Translations under genes and position numbers: made by a program | Part shown: one piece after another, positions 42,879 to 50,676 of the stretch | How the letters are laid out: each line of letters opens with the position of its first letter | How positions within the stretch are numbered: position 1 is the first letter of the stretch | Assembly: GCF_900105415.1 (NCBI RefSeq) | Contig: NZ_FNSM01000001.1 | Location: forward strand, 4,981,001 to 5,045,000 | Length of the DNA: 64,000 nt | Origin: Streptomyces sp. TLI_105 | GTDB lineage: Bacteria; Actinomycetota; Actinomycetes; Streptomycetales; Streptomycetaceae | Reading direction: 5' to 3' | Notes under the pieces: generated by a model | Databases searched by the model: none | What the model was told of the DNA's origin: nothing | Seen by the model: only the letters and a program-made list of their open reading frames with translations

Positions 42879-44330
42879 TCACCGCACCTCGACGAACTCC
42901 GAAGCGAGCCGCGCCGGCCGTTCCTTCGGCGGCGCCGCCGGATGGCCGATGGCGACCGCGCCCATCGGGTCCCACCCCTCCGGCAGCCCGAGGACGTCCC
43001 GTACGACGTCCCGGCAGAACATCGTCGAGGACACCCAGGCCGAGCCGAGCCGCTCACCGGCGAGCGCCACGAGGAAGTTCTGCACGCCCGCGCCCGTGGC
43101 CACGAGGAACATCTCGCGTTCGGCGGCGTCCCGGCGCGGGTCGCCGTAGTGGTGGGAGCCGTCCATGACGAGGCAGGGCACGGCGAGGTAGGGCGCGTCG
43201 CGCAGGACGTCCCCGCGCCGGACCCGCTTCGCGATGGACTCCTCGGACTTGCCGTCCCGTCGCAGGTCCGCGATCCACGCGTCCCGCATCGCGTCGAGCA
43301 GCCGCGTCCGCGACCGCTGCGACTCCAGGAGGACGAACCGCCACGGGGTGGTGTGGTGCGGCGCCGGGGCCGTCACGGCGGCGGCGACCGCGCGCCGGAC
43401 CGCCCCCGGGTCGACCGGCTCGTCGGTGAACTCCCGTACGGTCCGCCGCAGCGTCACCGCTTCCCGTACGGCCTCCGAGGTCCCGAGCCGGAACATGTCG
43501 TCGGCGGCGGAGCGGACGAGCGCCCGCGCGCCCTCCTCGCCGTCGCCGCCCACCACGTGGGGCAGCCCGCGGACGACGGCGACGGGAAGCCCGGCCGCCT
43601 TGCCCTTCACCAGGTCGCCGGCGGCGGCGAGTTCGTCGGCGGTGGCGACCACGGTCGCGCTCAGCGGGTTGCCGTGCGCGTCGGTCCCGCCGCGCAGGTC
43701 GTCGAGGACCCGCACGCCGGCCGCGCCGATGGCCACGTCGGTGAGGCCGGTGCGCCAGGGCCGCCCGAAGGTGTCCGTGACGACGACGCCGACGTCGACG
43801 CCGAGCGCCTCGCGCAGCCCCGAACGGATGCGCCGCGCCGAGGCGTCGGGGTCCTCGGGCAGCAACAGCACGGTGCCGGAAGGGGTGTTGGAGGCGTCGA
43901 CCCCGGCGGCGGCCATGACGAGCCCCTGCCGGTTCTCGACGATCCGCAGCGGACCGCGCCGGGCCACCACCCGTACCGTCTCGGCGTCGATGGCCTCCTC
44001 GCGGTCGTCGGCGGCGACCATCCGGCCCTCGGCCTTGCTCACGATCTTGGAGGTGACGAGCAGGACGTCGCCGTCGACGAGCTCCGGTGACGCGGAGGCG
44101 ATCAGCTTGGCCAGATCGTCCCCGGCGGCCACCTCGGGAAGCCCTGGAAGCGCCCAGACCCGGTACGAGGGGACGGCCGCGCTCACTTCCGAGCTTCCGG
44201 CGACGGTCACCCCCGCGCTTTCGGAGGCGGTCGCTCCCGCGTTTCCGGAGGCGGCCACGCCCGAGCTTTCGGCGACGGTCACCCCCGTGCCCTCCGCAGC
44301 GGCCGCCCCCGCCCCCTCCGCGGCAGTCAC
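42879..44330 (-). CDS. fbiB: Coenzyme F420:L-glutamate ligase / dehydro-F420 reductase, with N-terminal repeat extension
   Basis: A 483-residue two-domain protein. Residues about 55-250 are the F420-0:gamma-glutamyl ligase domain ([55 protein letters not shown]); residues about 265-483 are a nitroreductase-fold FMN domain ([50 protein letters not shown]) that reduces the dehydro precursor. It adds glutamates to F420-0. The GTG at 44330 overlaps the fbiA stop by 4 bp. The first 51 residues are an octapeptide-repeat extension not needed by the ligase fold. Confidence 0.93.
   Translation of the reverse strand: MTAAEGAGAAAAEGTGVTVAESSGVAASGNAGATASESAGVTVAGSSEVSAAVPSYRVWALPGLPEVAAGDDLAKLIASASPELVDGDVLLVTSKIVSKAEGRMVAADDREEAIDAETVRVVARRGPLRIVENRQGLVMAAAGVDASNTPSGTVLLLPEDPDASARRIRSGLREALGVDVGVVVTDTFGRPWRTGLTDVAIGAAGVRVLDDLRGGTDAHGNPLSATVVATADELAAAGDLVKGKAAGLPVAVVRGLPHVVGGDGEEGARALVRSAADDMFRLGTSEAVREAVTLRRTVREFTDEPVDPGAVRRAVAAAVTAPAPHHTTPWRFVLLESQRSRTRLLDAMRDAWIADLRRDGKSEESIAKRVRRGDVLRDAPYLAVPCLVMDGSHHYGDPRRDAAEREMFLVATGAGVQNFLVALAGERLGSAWVSSTMFCRDVVRDVLGLPEGWDPMGAVAIGHPAAPPKERPARLASEFVEVR
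44178..44321 (-). repeat. Six-copy 24-bp coding repeat at the fbiB 5' end
   Basis: Residues 4-51 of FbiB divide exactly into six octapeptides: [48 protein letters not shown]. At DNA level the period is 24 bp with motifs such as GGGGGTGACCGTCGCCG recurring. The true ligase fold starts right after ([10 protein letters not shown]). Confidence 0.8.
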
Positions 44331-45283
44331 CCCCGGACCTCCTCGGCCAACGCCAGCGCCTCGCGTGCCATCGCGGCCGTCGCGTCCACGTCGGTCATCA
44401 TCAGCGGCACCGCGCGGCAGGCGATGCCCGCCGCCTCGACCTCCGCGACCGTGCCCGCGTCGACGGTGTCCACGAGCCAGCCGCCGACGAGTTCGGCGCC
44501 GTAGTGCAGGGCGACCGCCGCCGCCGTGGACTCCACGCCTACGGCCGCGAGCACCTTGTCGGCCATGCCGCGCACGGGGGCGTCGCCGACGATGGGGGAG
44601 AGGCCCACGACCGGCGCCCCGGCCGCGACGACCGCCTCACGGATCCCCGGCACGGCCAGGATCGTCCCGACGCTCACCACGGGGTTGGACGGCGGGAAGA
44701 GGATGACGTCCGCCTCGGCGATCGCCTCCAGGACGCCCGGCGCGGGCTTTGCGGCCTCCGCGCCGACCGGCACGACGGCCTTCGCGTCGACGGAGGCGCG
44801 CAGCTTCACCCAGTACTCCTGGAAGTGCACCGCGCGCTGCTCGCCGTCCACCTCGATCGCCACGTGCGTCTCGACGCGGTCGTCGGACATGGGGAGGAGG
44901 CGCACGCCGGGCTGCCAGCGGGCGCACAGGGCCTCGGTGACGGCGCTCAGCGGGTAGCCCGCGCCGAGCATCTGCGTGCGGACGATGTGGGTGGCGAAGT
45001 CACGGTCGCCGAGGCCGAACCACTCGGGCCCGACCCCGTACGCCGCGAGCTCCTCCTTGACGGTGAAGGACTCGTGCGTGCGTCCCCAGCCCTGCTCCTC
45101 GTTGATGCCACCGCCGAGGGTGTACATCACCGTGTCCAGGTCGGGGCAGACCTTCAGCCCGAAGAGATGGATGTCGTCACCGGTGTTGCCGATGACCGTG
45201 ATCTCCGCGTCCGGCGCGGCCTGCTTGAGGCCGCGAAGGAAACGGGCACCACCGATGCCGCCGGCCAGAACCACAATGCGCAT
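44327..45283 (-). CDS. fbiA: LPPG:FO 2-phospho-L-lactate (or phosphoenolpyruvyl) transferase
   Basis: A 318-residue CofD/FbiA enzyme joining the activated phospholactate or phosphoenolpyruvate moiety to the deazaflavin FO, giving F420-0 or its dehydro form. The nucleotide loop [19 protein letters not shown] lies at residues 4-22, with [21 protein letters not shown] and the [16 protein letters not shown] block following. ATG 45283 is 12 bp after the stop of the cysteine dioxygenase gene, and fbiB overlaps the 3' end. The three genes are therefore probably one transcript led by the poly-cysteine leader peptide. Confidence 0.94.
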   Translation of the reverse strand: MRIVVLAGGIGGARFLRGLKQAAPDAEITVIGNTGDDIHLFGLKVCPDLDTVMYTLGGGINEEQGWGRTHESFTVKEELAAYGVGPEWFGLGDRDFATHIVRTQMLGAGYPLSAVTEALCARWQPGVRLLPMSDDRVETHVAIEVDGEQRAVHFQEYWVKLRASVDAKAVVPVGAEAAKPAPGVLEAIAEADVILFPPSNPVVSVGTILAVPGIREAVVAAGAPVVGLSPIVGDAPVRGMADKVLAAVGVESTAAAVALHYGAELVGGWLVDTVDAGTVAEVEAAGIACRAVPLMMTDVDATAAMAREALALAEEVRG

Positions 45284-45295
45284 GCACGCAGTTTG

Positions 45296-45805
45296 TCAGG
45301 CGGGGAGGACCTCGGGGGCGGCCGGGGCGCACTGGGCCCGGAGCGACTCGTGCATCGGCATCTCGGTCAGGCCGGGGAAGTAGACGTGCAGGCTGACGGC
45401 CGGTTCGAGGGAGTCGTTGGCGACCTCGTGGACGTACCCGGGGGCGAAGACGCGCTGCGCGCCGCCGGAGAGCGTCCGCACGCCCCGGTCCGTGCGCTCG
45501 GTGAGCTCGCCCTGCAGGACGGTCAGCACGCCGGAGGAGAGGCCGTGGTCGTGGAGCCCGCTGCCCTGTCCGGGCACCCAGGAGAGCAGCCAGACCTCGT
45601 AGCCGGGTCCGGTGCGCAGGCGGTGGTACCAGCGGGTGGTGGCGTCGTACTCGACGTACGGGGCCCACTGGGAGCGGTCGTCGGCGATGGAGCGCGCGAG
45701 GCCGGCGAACTCGGCCACGGTGACGGGGTGGGCGCGCTCGGGCTGGAGGAGGTGCGGGACCTCGAGGATGTCGCCGGCGATCTGAAGGTCGCTGTCCATG
45801 TTCAT
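45296..45805 (-). CDS. Cysteine dioxygenase, type I (cupin)
   Basis: A 169-residue non-haem iron enzyme oxidising L-cysteine to cysteine sulfinate. The iron ligands are His85 and His87 in GSGLHDHGLSSGVLTVLQGE and His126 in PGYVHEVAN, close to the mammalian spacing for the first pair. The start is ATG 45805 (or ATG 45799) with GAGGAA 12 nt upstream. It lies 89-110 bp downstream of a leader ORF with six cysteine codons, which ties it to cysteine sensing. Its stop is 12 bp from fbiA. Confidence 0.92.
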   Translation of the reverse strand: MNMDSDLQIAGDILEVPHLLQPERAHPVTVAEFAGLARSIADDRSQWAPYVEYDATTRWYHRLRTGPGYEVWLLSWVPGQGSGLHDHGLSSGVLTVLQGELTERTDRGVRTLSGGAQRVFAPGYVHEVANDSLEPAVSLHVYFPGLTEMPMHESLRAQCAPAAPEVLPA

Positions 45806-45817
45806 GGGGTGGGGAGG

Positions 45818-45894
45818 TTCCTCAGCAGAAACAGAAGCGGTGGGGGGTCACGAAAGAGAGGTGACACGGGTGACGCGGGGTGACGCTGGGGGAA
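45818..45894 (-). promoter_or_regulatory. Possible hairpin hiding the cysteine dioxygenase ribosome site
   Basis: TTCCCCCAGC (45894-45885) lies 20 nt after the leader stop and can pair with GCTGAGGAA (45826-45818), which contains the Shine-Dalgarno of the dioxygenase gene. The pairing is CAGC/GCTG and TTCC/GGAA with mismatches between. Ribosome position on the leader could control whether it forms. Confidence 0.35.
45861..45884. repeat. Three GTGAC direct repeats at 9-10-bp phase
   Basis: GTGAC occurs at 45861, 45870 and 45880, one per helical turn. On the minus strand this is GTCAC three times between the leader ORF and the dioxygenase. They could be a protein operator or part of the leader RNA. 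Confidence 0.5.
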
Positions 45895-45914
45895 GAAGCT
45901 GGAGCTCTACGGCA

Positions 45915-46007
45915 TCAACAGCTGGGACAGCAACAGCAACAGCGCGCCTGGACAGCGCGGCGGAACCCACGGCTGTGGGTCGCGGAGGGCGCTGCGGTCG
46001 CTGGCAT
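45915..46007 (-). CDS. Poly-cysteine leader peptide (attenuator uORF), 30 codons
   Basis: ATG 46007 to TGA 45917-45915 encodes 30 residues. The peptide opens MPATAAPSATHSRG and ends ARCCCCCPSC, with six cysteines in the last eight positions and Cys codons alternating TGT and TGC. The next genes on this strand are cysteine dioxygenase, fbiA and fbiB. It has no clear Shine-Dalgarno site, but TTGACA at 46044-46039 is spaced so that transcription would start at the ATG, so it is probably leaderless. Leaderless poly-Cys uORFs that attenuate cysteine-related genes are known in mycobacteria. Here, slow translation at low cysteinyl-tRNA would alter folding or translation of the following region. Confidence 0.8.
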   Translation of the reverse strand: MPATAAPSATHSRGFRRAVQARCCCCCPSC

Positions 46008-46014
46008 GCCACCA

Positions 46015-46044
46015 AAGGTGGCCGGAGGGGCACCCGACTGTCAA
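46015..46044 (-). promoter_or_regulatory. Promoter of the poly-Cys leader / cysteine dioxygenase / fbiAB transcript
   Basis: TTGACA (46044-46039) is a perfect -35; 18 bp on is CACCTT (46020-46015), a partial -10 keeping the conserved A2 and T6. The start point falls within a base or two of ATG 46007. Confidence 0.5.
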
Positions 46045-46276
46045 CTCAATGCCCGATTTGGGGGCAATGTTTCACCTCATCCGGTTACTGTGCCCGGAGA
46101 AAGGTTTGTTCAGGCGCGGACCAGGACAGATGGCGCTTCGACCGCGCCCTCAAACATGGAGGGCTGTGATCGGGCTGTGATCCAGATCGCTTCCATGGTC
46201 GGATCGCAACAAGATCCAAGTCCTGGACGTCCTCCTCTGTGAAGGCGGCACGGCGCGATCAAGCCAGCGGCATGTG

Positions 46277-46315
46277 TCACGTTTTTTGGTGATTTGAACA
46301 CTTTCCGCATACGCT
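46277..46315 (+). promoter_or_regulatory. Upstream whiB promoter candidate with TCAC/GTGA operator
   Basis: TTGGTG (46286-46291) and TACGCT (46310-46315) are 18 bp apart. TCAC-N8-GTGA (46277-46292) is an inverted repeat overlapping the -35. S. coelicolor whiB is known to have two promoters; this could be the distal one. Confidence 0.4.
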
Positions 46316-46358
46316 TGGTTCCGCAGAGTGAATACGGGGCCCAATAGCAGATCTCGGC

Positions 46359-46387
46359 TTGACTCGCACAGAGCACGAACTTGTAAT
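46359..46387 (+). promoter_or_regulatory. Proximal whiB promoter
   Basis: TTGACT (46359-46364) and TGTAAT (46382-46387) are 17 bp apart, a good vegetative-type promoter. Transcription would start near 46394, giving a leader of about 66 nt before ATG 46460. Confidence 0.6.
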
Positions 46388-46459
46388 TTCACTCGTGTCG
46401 TTCGGCCGGGTTCGCCCCGGCAACATCACGGGGACGCACAGAACAGACGAGGGGCGCAC

Positions 46460-46723
46460 ATGACCGAGTTGTTCCAGGAACTGCTGGTCGAGGACGCGGA
46501 CGAGGAACTCGGCTGGCAGGAGCGCGCGCTGTGCGCCCAGACCGATCCCGAGTCCTTCTTCCCCGAGAAGGGCGGCTCGACCCGCGAGGCCAAGAAGGTC
46601 TGCCTCGCCTGCGAGGTCCGCTCCGAGTGCCTCGAATACGCCCTGCAGAACGACGAGCGGTTCGGCATCTGGGGCGGCCTCTCCGAGCGCGAGCGACGCC
46701 GGCTGAAGAAGGCCGCCGTCTGA
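46460..46723 (+). CDS. whiB: WhiB, iron-sulfur sporulation regulator
   Basis: An 87-residue Wbl protein that, as known in Streptomyces, acts with WhiA to start sporulation septation. The four cluster cysteines are in RALCAQTD, KVCLACEVRSEC and the matching spacing (C-xn-C-x2-C-x5-C). The GIWGGLSERERRR turn and basic tail (RRLKKAAV) bind DNA. The length and sequence match WhiB itself rather than other Wbl paralogues. ATG 46460 follows GAGGGG 7-10 nt upstream. The long upstream region with at least two promoter-like sites agrees with tight developmental control. Confidence 0.95.
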   Translation: MTELFQELLVEDADEELGWQERALCAQTDPESFFPEKGGSTREAKKVCLACEVRSECLEYALQNDERFGIWGGLSERERRRLKKAAV

Positions 46724-46778
46724 ACCGCGCGAAGCCTGCCGGGCCCCCCGCGCCACGGCGCGCACACCAGGACATGAC

Positions 46779-46823
46779 GAACGGTCCGCCCCCTGTGCAC
46801 CATCCACAGGCGGCGGACCGTTC
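46779..46823 (+). terminator. Hairpin after whiB
   Basis: GAACGGTCCGCC and GGCGGACCGTTC (12-bp arms) enclose a loop with further pairing CCTGTG/CCACAGG. It would terminate whiB. Confidence 0.7.
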
Positions 46824-46898
46824 CGCGTGTCCGGCACGGTGTCCCTTACGAAGCCCTCCCGCACGGTCTGTCCACAGGGCGGCGGACCGCTCCGCGTG
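46803..46898 (+). repeat. Direct repeat downstream of whiB
   Basis: TCCACAGGCGGCGGACCGTT with following CCGCGTG (from 46803) recurs as TCCACAGGGCGGCGGACCGC with CCGCGTG (from about 46871). The second copy has lost the left hairpin arm. Confidence 0.7.
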
Positions 46899-46905
46899 CA
46901 GCCGT

Positions 46906-46911
46906 TAGTGT
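46906..46911 (+). promoter_or_regulatory. -10 box for the giant glycosyltransferase operon
   Basis: TAGTGT matches the vegetative -10; the start point would be near 46918, with about 60 nt of leader before ATG 46978. Confidence 0.4.
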
Positions 46912-46977
46912 GGGCCTCCGTCCGAGACGCTCCCCACGCCCCCCGCGGGCGACCCCGGCCGGAGGGCCCGTAGCTCG

Positions 46978-49900
46978 ATGTCCTCAACTCCTGAGTTTCC
47001 GCGACACGTCGTCACCGCCGTGCTCGTCACCCACGACGGCGCCCGCTGGCTGCCCGACGCACTCGCCGGGCTGCTCGCCCAGGAGCGCCCCGTGCAGAAC
47101 GTGGTGGCGGCCGACACCGGCAGCGCCGACGACTCGGCGCAGCTCGTCGCCGACGCCATCGGCGCCGACCGCGTCCTGCACCTCGCGCGCCGCACCGGCT
47201 TCGGCGCCGCCGTCGAGGAGGCCGCCCGCACCGCGCCCCTGCTCGGACCCGAGGAACTGCCCTACCTGAAGCGCCCCAGCGGCTGGGACCCCGCCAGCCG
47301 GACCTGGAACGACGAGGCGTACGACCTCCCCGAACTCCCGCACGGCGAACCGGTCCAGTGGCTCTGGCTCCTCCACGACGACTGCGCCCCCGAGCCCGGC
47401 GCCCTCGCCGAACTCCTGCGCGTCGCCGAGTCCGACGCGGAAGCCGCCGTCATCGGCCCCAAGCTGCGCGGCTGGTACGACAGGAAGCAGCTCCTCGAAG
47501 CCGGCGTGAGCATCGCCCGCAGCGGCCGCCGCTGGACCGGACTCGACCGCCGCGAGCAGGACCAGGGCCAGCACGACCAGGTCCGCTCCGTCCTCTCCGT
47601 CTCCACCGCCGGCATGCTGGTCCGCCGCGACGTCTTCGAGGGCCTCGGCGGCTTCGACCGGCGCCTGCCCCTCATGCGCGACGACGTCGACCTGTGCTGG
47701 CGCGCGCACTCCGCCGGCTTCCACGTCCTCGTCGCCCCCGACGCCGTCCTGCGCCACGCCGAGGCCTCCGCCCGCGAGCGCCGCACCGTCGACTGCGCCG
47801 GACGCACCGCCGCCAACCCGCACCGCGTCGACAAGGCCGGCGCCGTCCACACCCTCCTCGCCAACACCCGCGGCGGGGCCCTCCCGTACGTCCTCGTACG
47901 GCTCGTCCTCAGCACCCTGCTCCGCACCCTCGCCTACCTCGTCGGCAAGGCCCCGGTCCAGGCGGTCGACGAGGTCATGGGCCTCCTCGCGACCCTGCTG
48001 CGGCCCGAGAAGATCCTCGCCGCCCGCAAGCGCCGCAAGAACCCGGTCGTCCCCAACGGCGAGTTCCGGTCCCTCTTCCCACCGCCCGGTGCCACCCTCC
48101 GCGCCACCGTCGAGCAGATCGCCTCCCACTTCGGCGGATCCGAGGCCGACACCGGCGGCTCCCGCCACGGCGTCGTCGAGTCGGGCCCCGGCGGCGACGA
48201 CGCCGACTACCTGGAGATCGAGCAGTTCGCCCGGCTCAAGAAGATCGCCCGCAAGCCCGGCCCCGTCCTCTTCGCCCTGCTCCTCCTCGTCTCCCTGGTC
48301 GCCTGCCGCAACCTCTTCGCCGGTGGCTCCCTGGCCGGCGGCGCCCTGCTGCCCGCCCCCGACACCGTCTCCGACCTCTGGTCGCGGTACGCCGACGCCT
48401 GGCACGCCCTCGGCACCGGTGGCACCCAGACCGCCCCGCCCTACCTCGCCGTCCTGGCCGCGCTCTCCGCGCTGTTCCTCGGCTCCACCTCCACCGCGCT
48501 GACCCTGCTGCTCGTCTGCTCGGTCCCGCTCGCCGGCTTCACCGCGTACTTCGCCGCCCGCGGCATCGTCGGGTCCCGGCTCCTGCGCGCCTGGGGCGCC
48601 ATCGCGTACGCCTTCCTGCCCGCCGCCACCGGCGCCCTCGCCGCCGGCCGGCTCGGCACCGCCGTCCTCGCGATCCTGCTCCCGCTGATCGCCCGCGCCG
48701 CCGTCGCCGCCCACGGCTTCAACCGGCCCGACCGGGGCAGCTGGCGCGCCACCTGGGCGTACACCTTCCTGCTCACCTTCGCCACGGCGTTCACCCCGGT
48801 CGTCTGGCCGCTCGCCGTCCTCCTCGGCCTCGGCGTGCTCGCCGTGCGCCGCTCCGACCTCACCGCGTACGGACTGCGCTTCCTGGCCGCCGTCGGCACC
48901 CCGCTGCTCGTCCTCGCGCCCTGGTCGCTCACCCTCCTCACCGACCCCGGCGCCTTCCTGCGCGAGGCCGGCGTCGACGTCCGTACGGGCACGGCCACCG
49001 CGCTCGACCTGCTCGCCACCAGCCCGGGCGGCCCCGGCACCACCGGCGGCCTGCTCCTGATCGGACTCGTCCTCGCCGGCCTGGCCGGCCTGCTGCGCGA
49101 GGAGCGGCAGCTCGCCGTCCGCACGGCCTGGGCCGCCGCCCTCGCCGGCCTCCTCTTCGCCGCCCTGTCCAACGGCGCGGGCGGCACCGGCTGGGCCGGA
49201 CCCGCCACCCTCGTGTACGGCGCCGCCCTCATCGCCGCCGGCATGATCGGCGCCGAGGGCGGCCGCACCCGCGTCGCCGCCCACGGCTTCGGCTGGCGCC
49301 AGCCCGTCGCCGCCCTCATCGCCCTCGCCTGCGCGCTCGGCCCGGCCGTCGCCGCCGTCGGCTGGATGATCGGCGGCGCCGACGGCCCGCTGACCCGCCG
49401 CGACCCGGTCCAGGTCCCGGCCTTCGTCGCCGAGGAGAGCGGCACCCGCGACCAGCCCCGCACCCTCGTCCTCGGCGCCGCCGCGCCCGGCGAGGTCGCC
49501 TACACCCTGGTCCGCGGCTCCGGCGCCCGCCTCGGCGACGCCGAACTCACCGCGGCCGCCGAGGACGCCCCCCGCCTCGACGCGGTCGTCGCCCGCCTCA
49601 TCGCCGGCTCCGGCGCCGACCAGACCCAGGAGCTCAGCGGCTACGCCATTCGGTACGTCCTCGTACGGGACGGAGCACCGCGCCAGATGAGCCGCGTCCT
49701 CGACTCCACGCCCGGCCTCAGCCGCCTCAGCCAGCTCGACGGCAGCGCGCTCTGGCGCGTCGACCGCGAGATCGCCCGCGTCATGATCGTCCCGCCCGCC
49801 GCAAAGACCGGGGACGCCGGGAGCGCGCAGGAGACCGCCAAGCCGGTCGCCGTCGCCGCCGGTCCCGTCGAGGCGCACACCCAGATCCCCGCGGGCCCCG

Positions 49901-50676
49901 CCGGCCGCGTCCTGCGCCTCGCCGACCGCGCCGCCGACGGCTGGACCGCCACCCTCGACGGCAAGGAGCTGACGCGGACCACCGTCGACGACTGGGCCCA
50001 GGGCTTCGAGCTCCCCGCCGGAGGCGGCCGCCTCGACCTCACGTACGACGAGCCGCTCGGCCACACCGCGTGGATCTGGGCCCAGGCCGGCCTCGCCGTC
50101 GTCCTGCTCGTCCTCGCCCTGCCCGGGCGGCGCCGCGAGATCGACGACGACCTCCCCGAGGAGGAGCTCGCGATCCCCGCCCAGGCGACCGAGGGCGACG
50201 GCCGCCGCGCCCGCCGGCTGCGCGCCGCCGCGGAAGCCGAGGCGGAGGCCGCCGGCGCCCCCGAGTTCCCGGAGTTCCCGGCGCCCCCGGAGAACGAGCC
50301 CGCCCCGATCCCTGAGCAGCAGTCCTACGAACCCCGGGACCAGGACCAGGAATGGGACGGCGGCTACGACCCGGCCTACGCCCAGGCGCCCGCGCAGCAG
50401 GCCCAGGAGCAGCCGGGTGCCCAGCCGTACGCCGACCAGGGCTACTACCAGGACTACGCGGCCGACCCGTACCAGCAGCAGCCGTACGCGTACCCCCAGC
50501 AGGGATACGAACAGCAGGGGTACGAGCAGCAGGGCTATGAGCAGCCGCAGTCGTACGACCCGCAGCAGCCCCAGCAGCAGTACGACCAGCAGCAGTACGA
50601 CCCGTACGGCTACGGCTACGGATACCCCCAGGGCCACGAGACCGAGCAGCGTCCCGACGGGAGCAGCAACCAGTGA
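46978..50676 (+). CDS. Giant membrane glycosyltransferase (GT2 domain plus multi-TM domain)
   Basis: A 1232-residue protein. Residues about 10-290 are a GT2 domain: AVLVTHDGARWLPDALAGLL, the metal-site WLLHDDCAPEP, and LPLMRDDVDLCWRAHSAGF. From about 300 to 840 there are a dozen or so hydrophobic segments, followed by an extracellular region and a last helix at about 1025-1045 (WIWAQAGLAVVLLVLALPG). The C terminus (about 1100-1232) is low complexity, rich in Tyr, Gln and Pro with repeats of QQGYE. The plan resembles arabinofuranosyl/galactofuranosyl or polyprenyl-linked sugar transferases, but the sugar is unknown. The stop overlaps the DUF5719 start by 4 bp. Confidence 0.88.
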   Translation: MSSTPEFPRHVVTAVLVTHDGARWLPDALAGLLAQERPVQNVVAADTGSADDSAQLVADAIGADRVLHLARRTGFGAAVEEAARTAPLLGPEELPYLKRPSGWDPASRTWNDEAYDLPELPHGEPVQWLWLLHDDCAPEPGALAELLRVAESDAEAAVIGPKLRGWYDRKQLLEAGVSIARSGRRWTGLDRREQDQGQHDQVRSVLSVSTAGMLVRRDVFEGLGGFDRRLPLMRDDVDLCWRAHSAGFHVLVAPDAVLRHAEASARERRTVDCAGRTAANPHRVDKAGAVHTLLANTRGGALPYVLVRLVLSTLLRTLAYLVGKAPVQAVDEVMGLLATLLRPEKILAARKRRKNPVVPNGEFRSLFPPPGATLRATVEQIASHFGGSEADTGGSRHGVVESGPGGDDADYLEIEQFARLKKIARKPGPVLFALLLLVSLVACRNLFAGGSLAGGALLPAPDTVSDLWSRYADAWHALGTGGTQTAPPYLAVLAALSALFLGSTSTALTLLLVCSVPLAGFTAYFAARGIVGSRLLRAWGAIAYAFLPAATGALAAGRLGTAVLAILLPLIARAAVAAHGFNRPDRGSWRATWAYTFLLTFATAFTPVVWPLAVLLGLGVLAVRRSDLTAYGLRFLAAVGTPLLVLAPWSLTLLTDPGAFLREAGVDVRTGTATALDLLATSPGGPGTTGGLLLIGLVLAGLAGLLREERQLAVRTAWAAALAGLLFAALSNGAGGTGWAGPATLVYGAALIAAGMIGAEGGRTRVAAHGFGWRQPVAALIALACALGPAVAAVGWMIGGADGPLTRRDPVQVPAFVAEESGTRDQPRTLVLGAAAPGEVAYTLVRGSGARLGDAELTAAAEDAPRLDAVVARLIAGSGADQTQELSGYAIRYVLVRDGAPRQMSRVLDSTPGLSRLSQLDGSALWRVDREIARVMIVPPAAKTGDAGSAQETAKPVAVAAGPVEAHTQIPAGPAGRVLRLADRAADGWTATLDGKELTRTTVDDWAQGFELPAGGGRLDLTYDEPLGHTAWIWAQAGLAVVLLVLALPGRRREIDDDLPEEELAIPAQATEGDGRRARRLRAAAEAEAEAAGAPEFPEFPAPPENEPAPIPEQQSYEPRDQDQEWDGGYDPAYAQAPAQQAQEQPGAQPYADQGYYQDYAADPYQQQPYAYPQQGYEQQGYEQQGYEQPQSYDPQQPQQQYDQQQYDPYGYGYGYPQGHETEQRPDGSSNQ

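Noticed and set aside
45806..46459. tRNA or other stable RNA gene in the whiB upstream region
   Set aside because: No GGTTCGAAT-type T-loop with matching acceptor stem is present; the hairpins seen are accounted for by the leader and promoter region.
46984..50637. Minus-strand frame of over 1200 codons opposite the giant glycosyltransferase
   Set aside because: Same reason: high-GC shadow with a repetitive Gly/Glu/Val composition; the plus frame has clear GT2 motifs and membrane helices.
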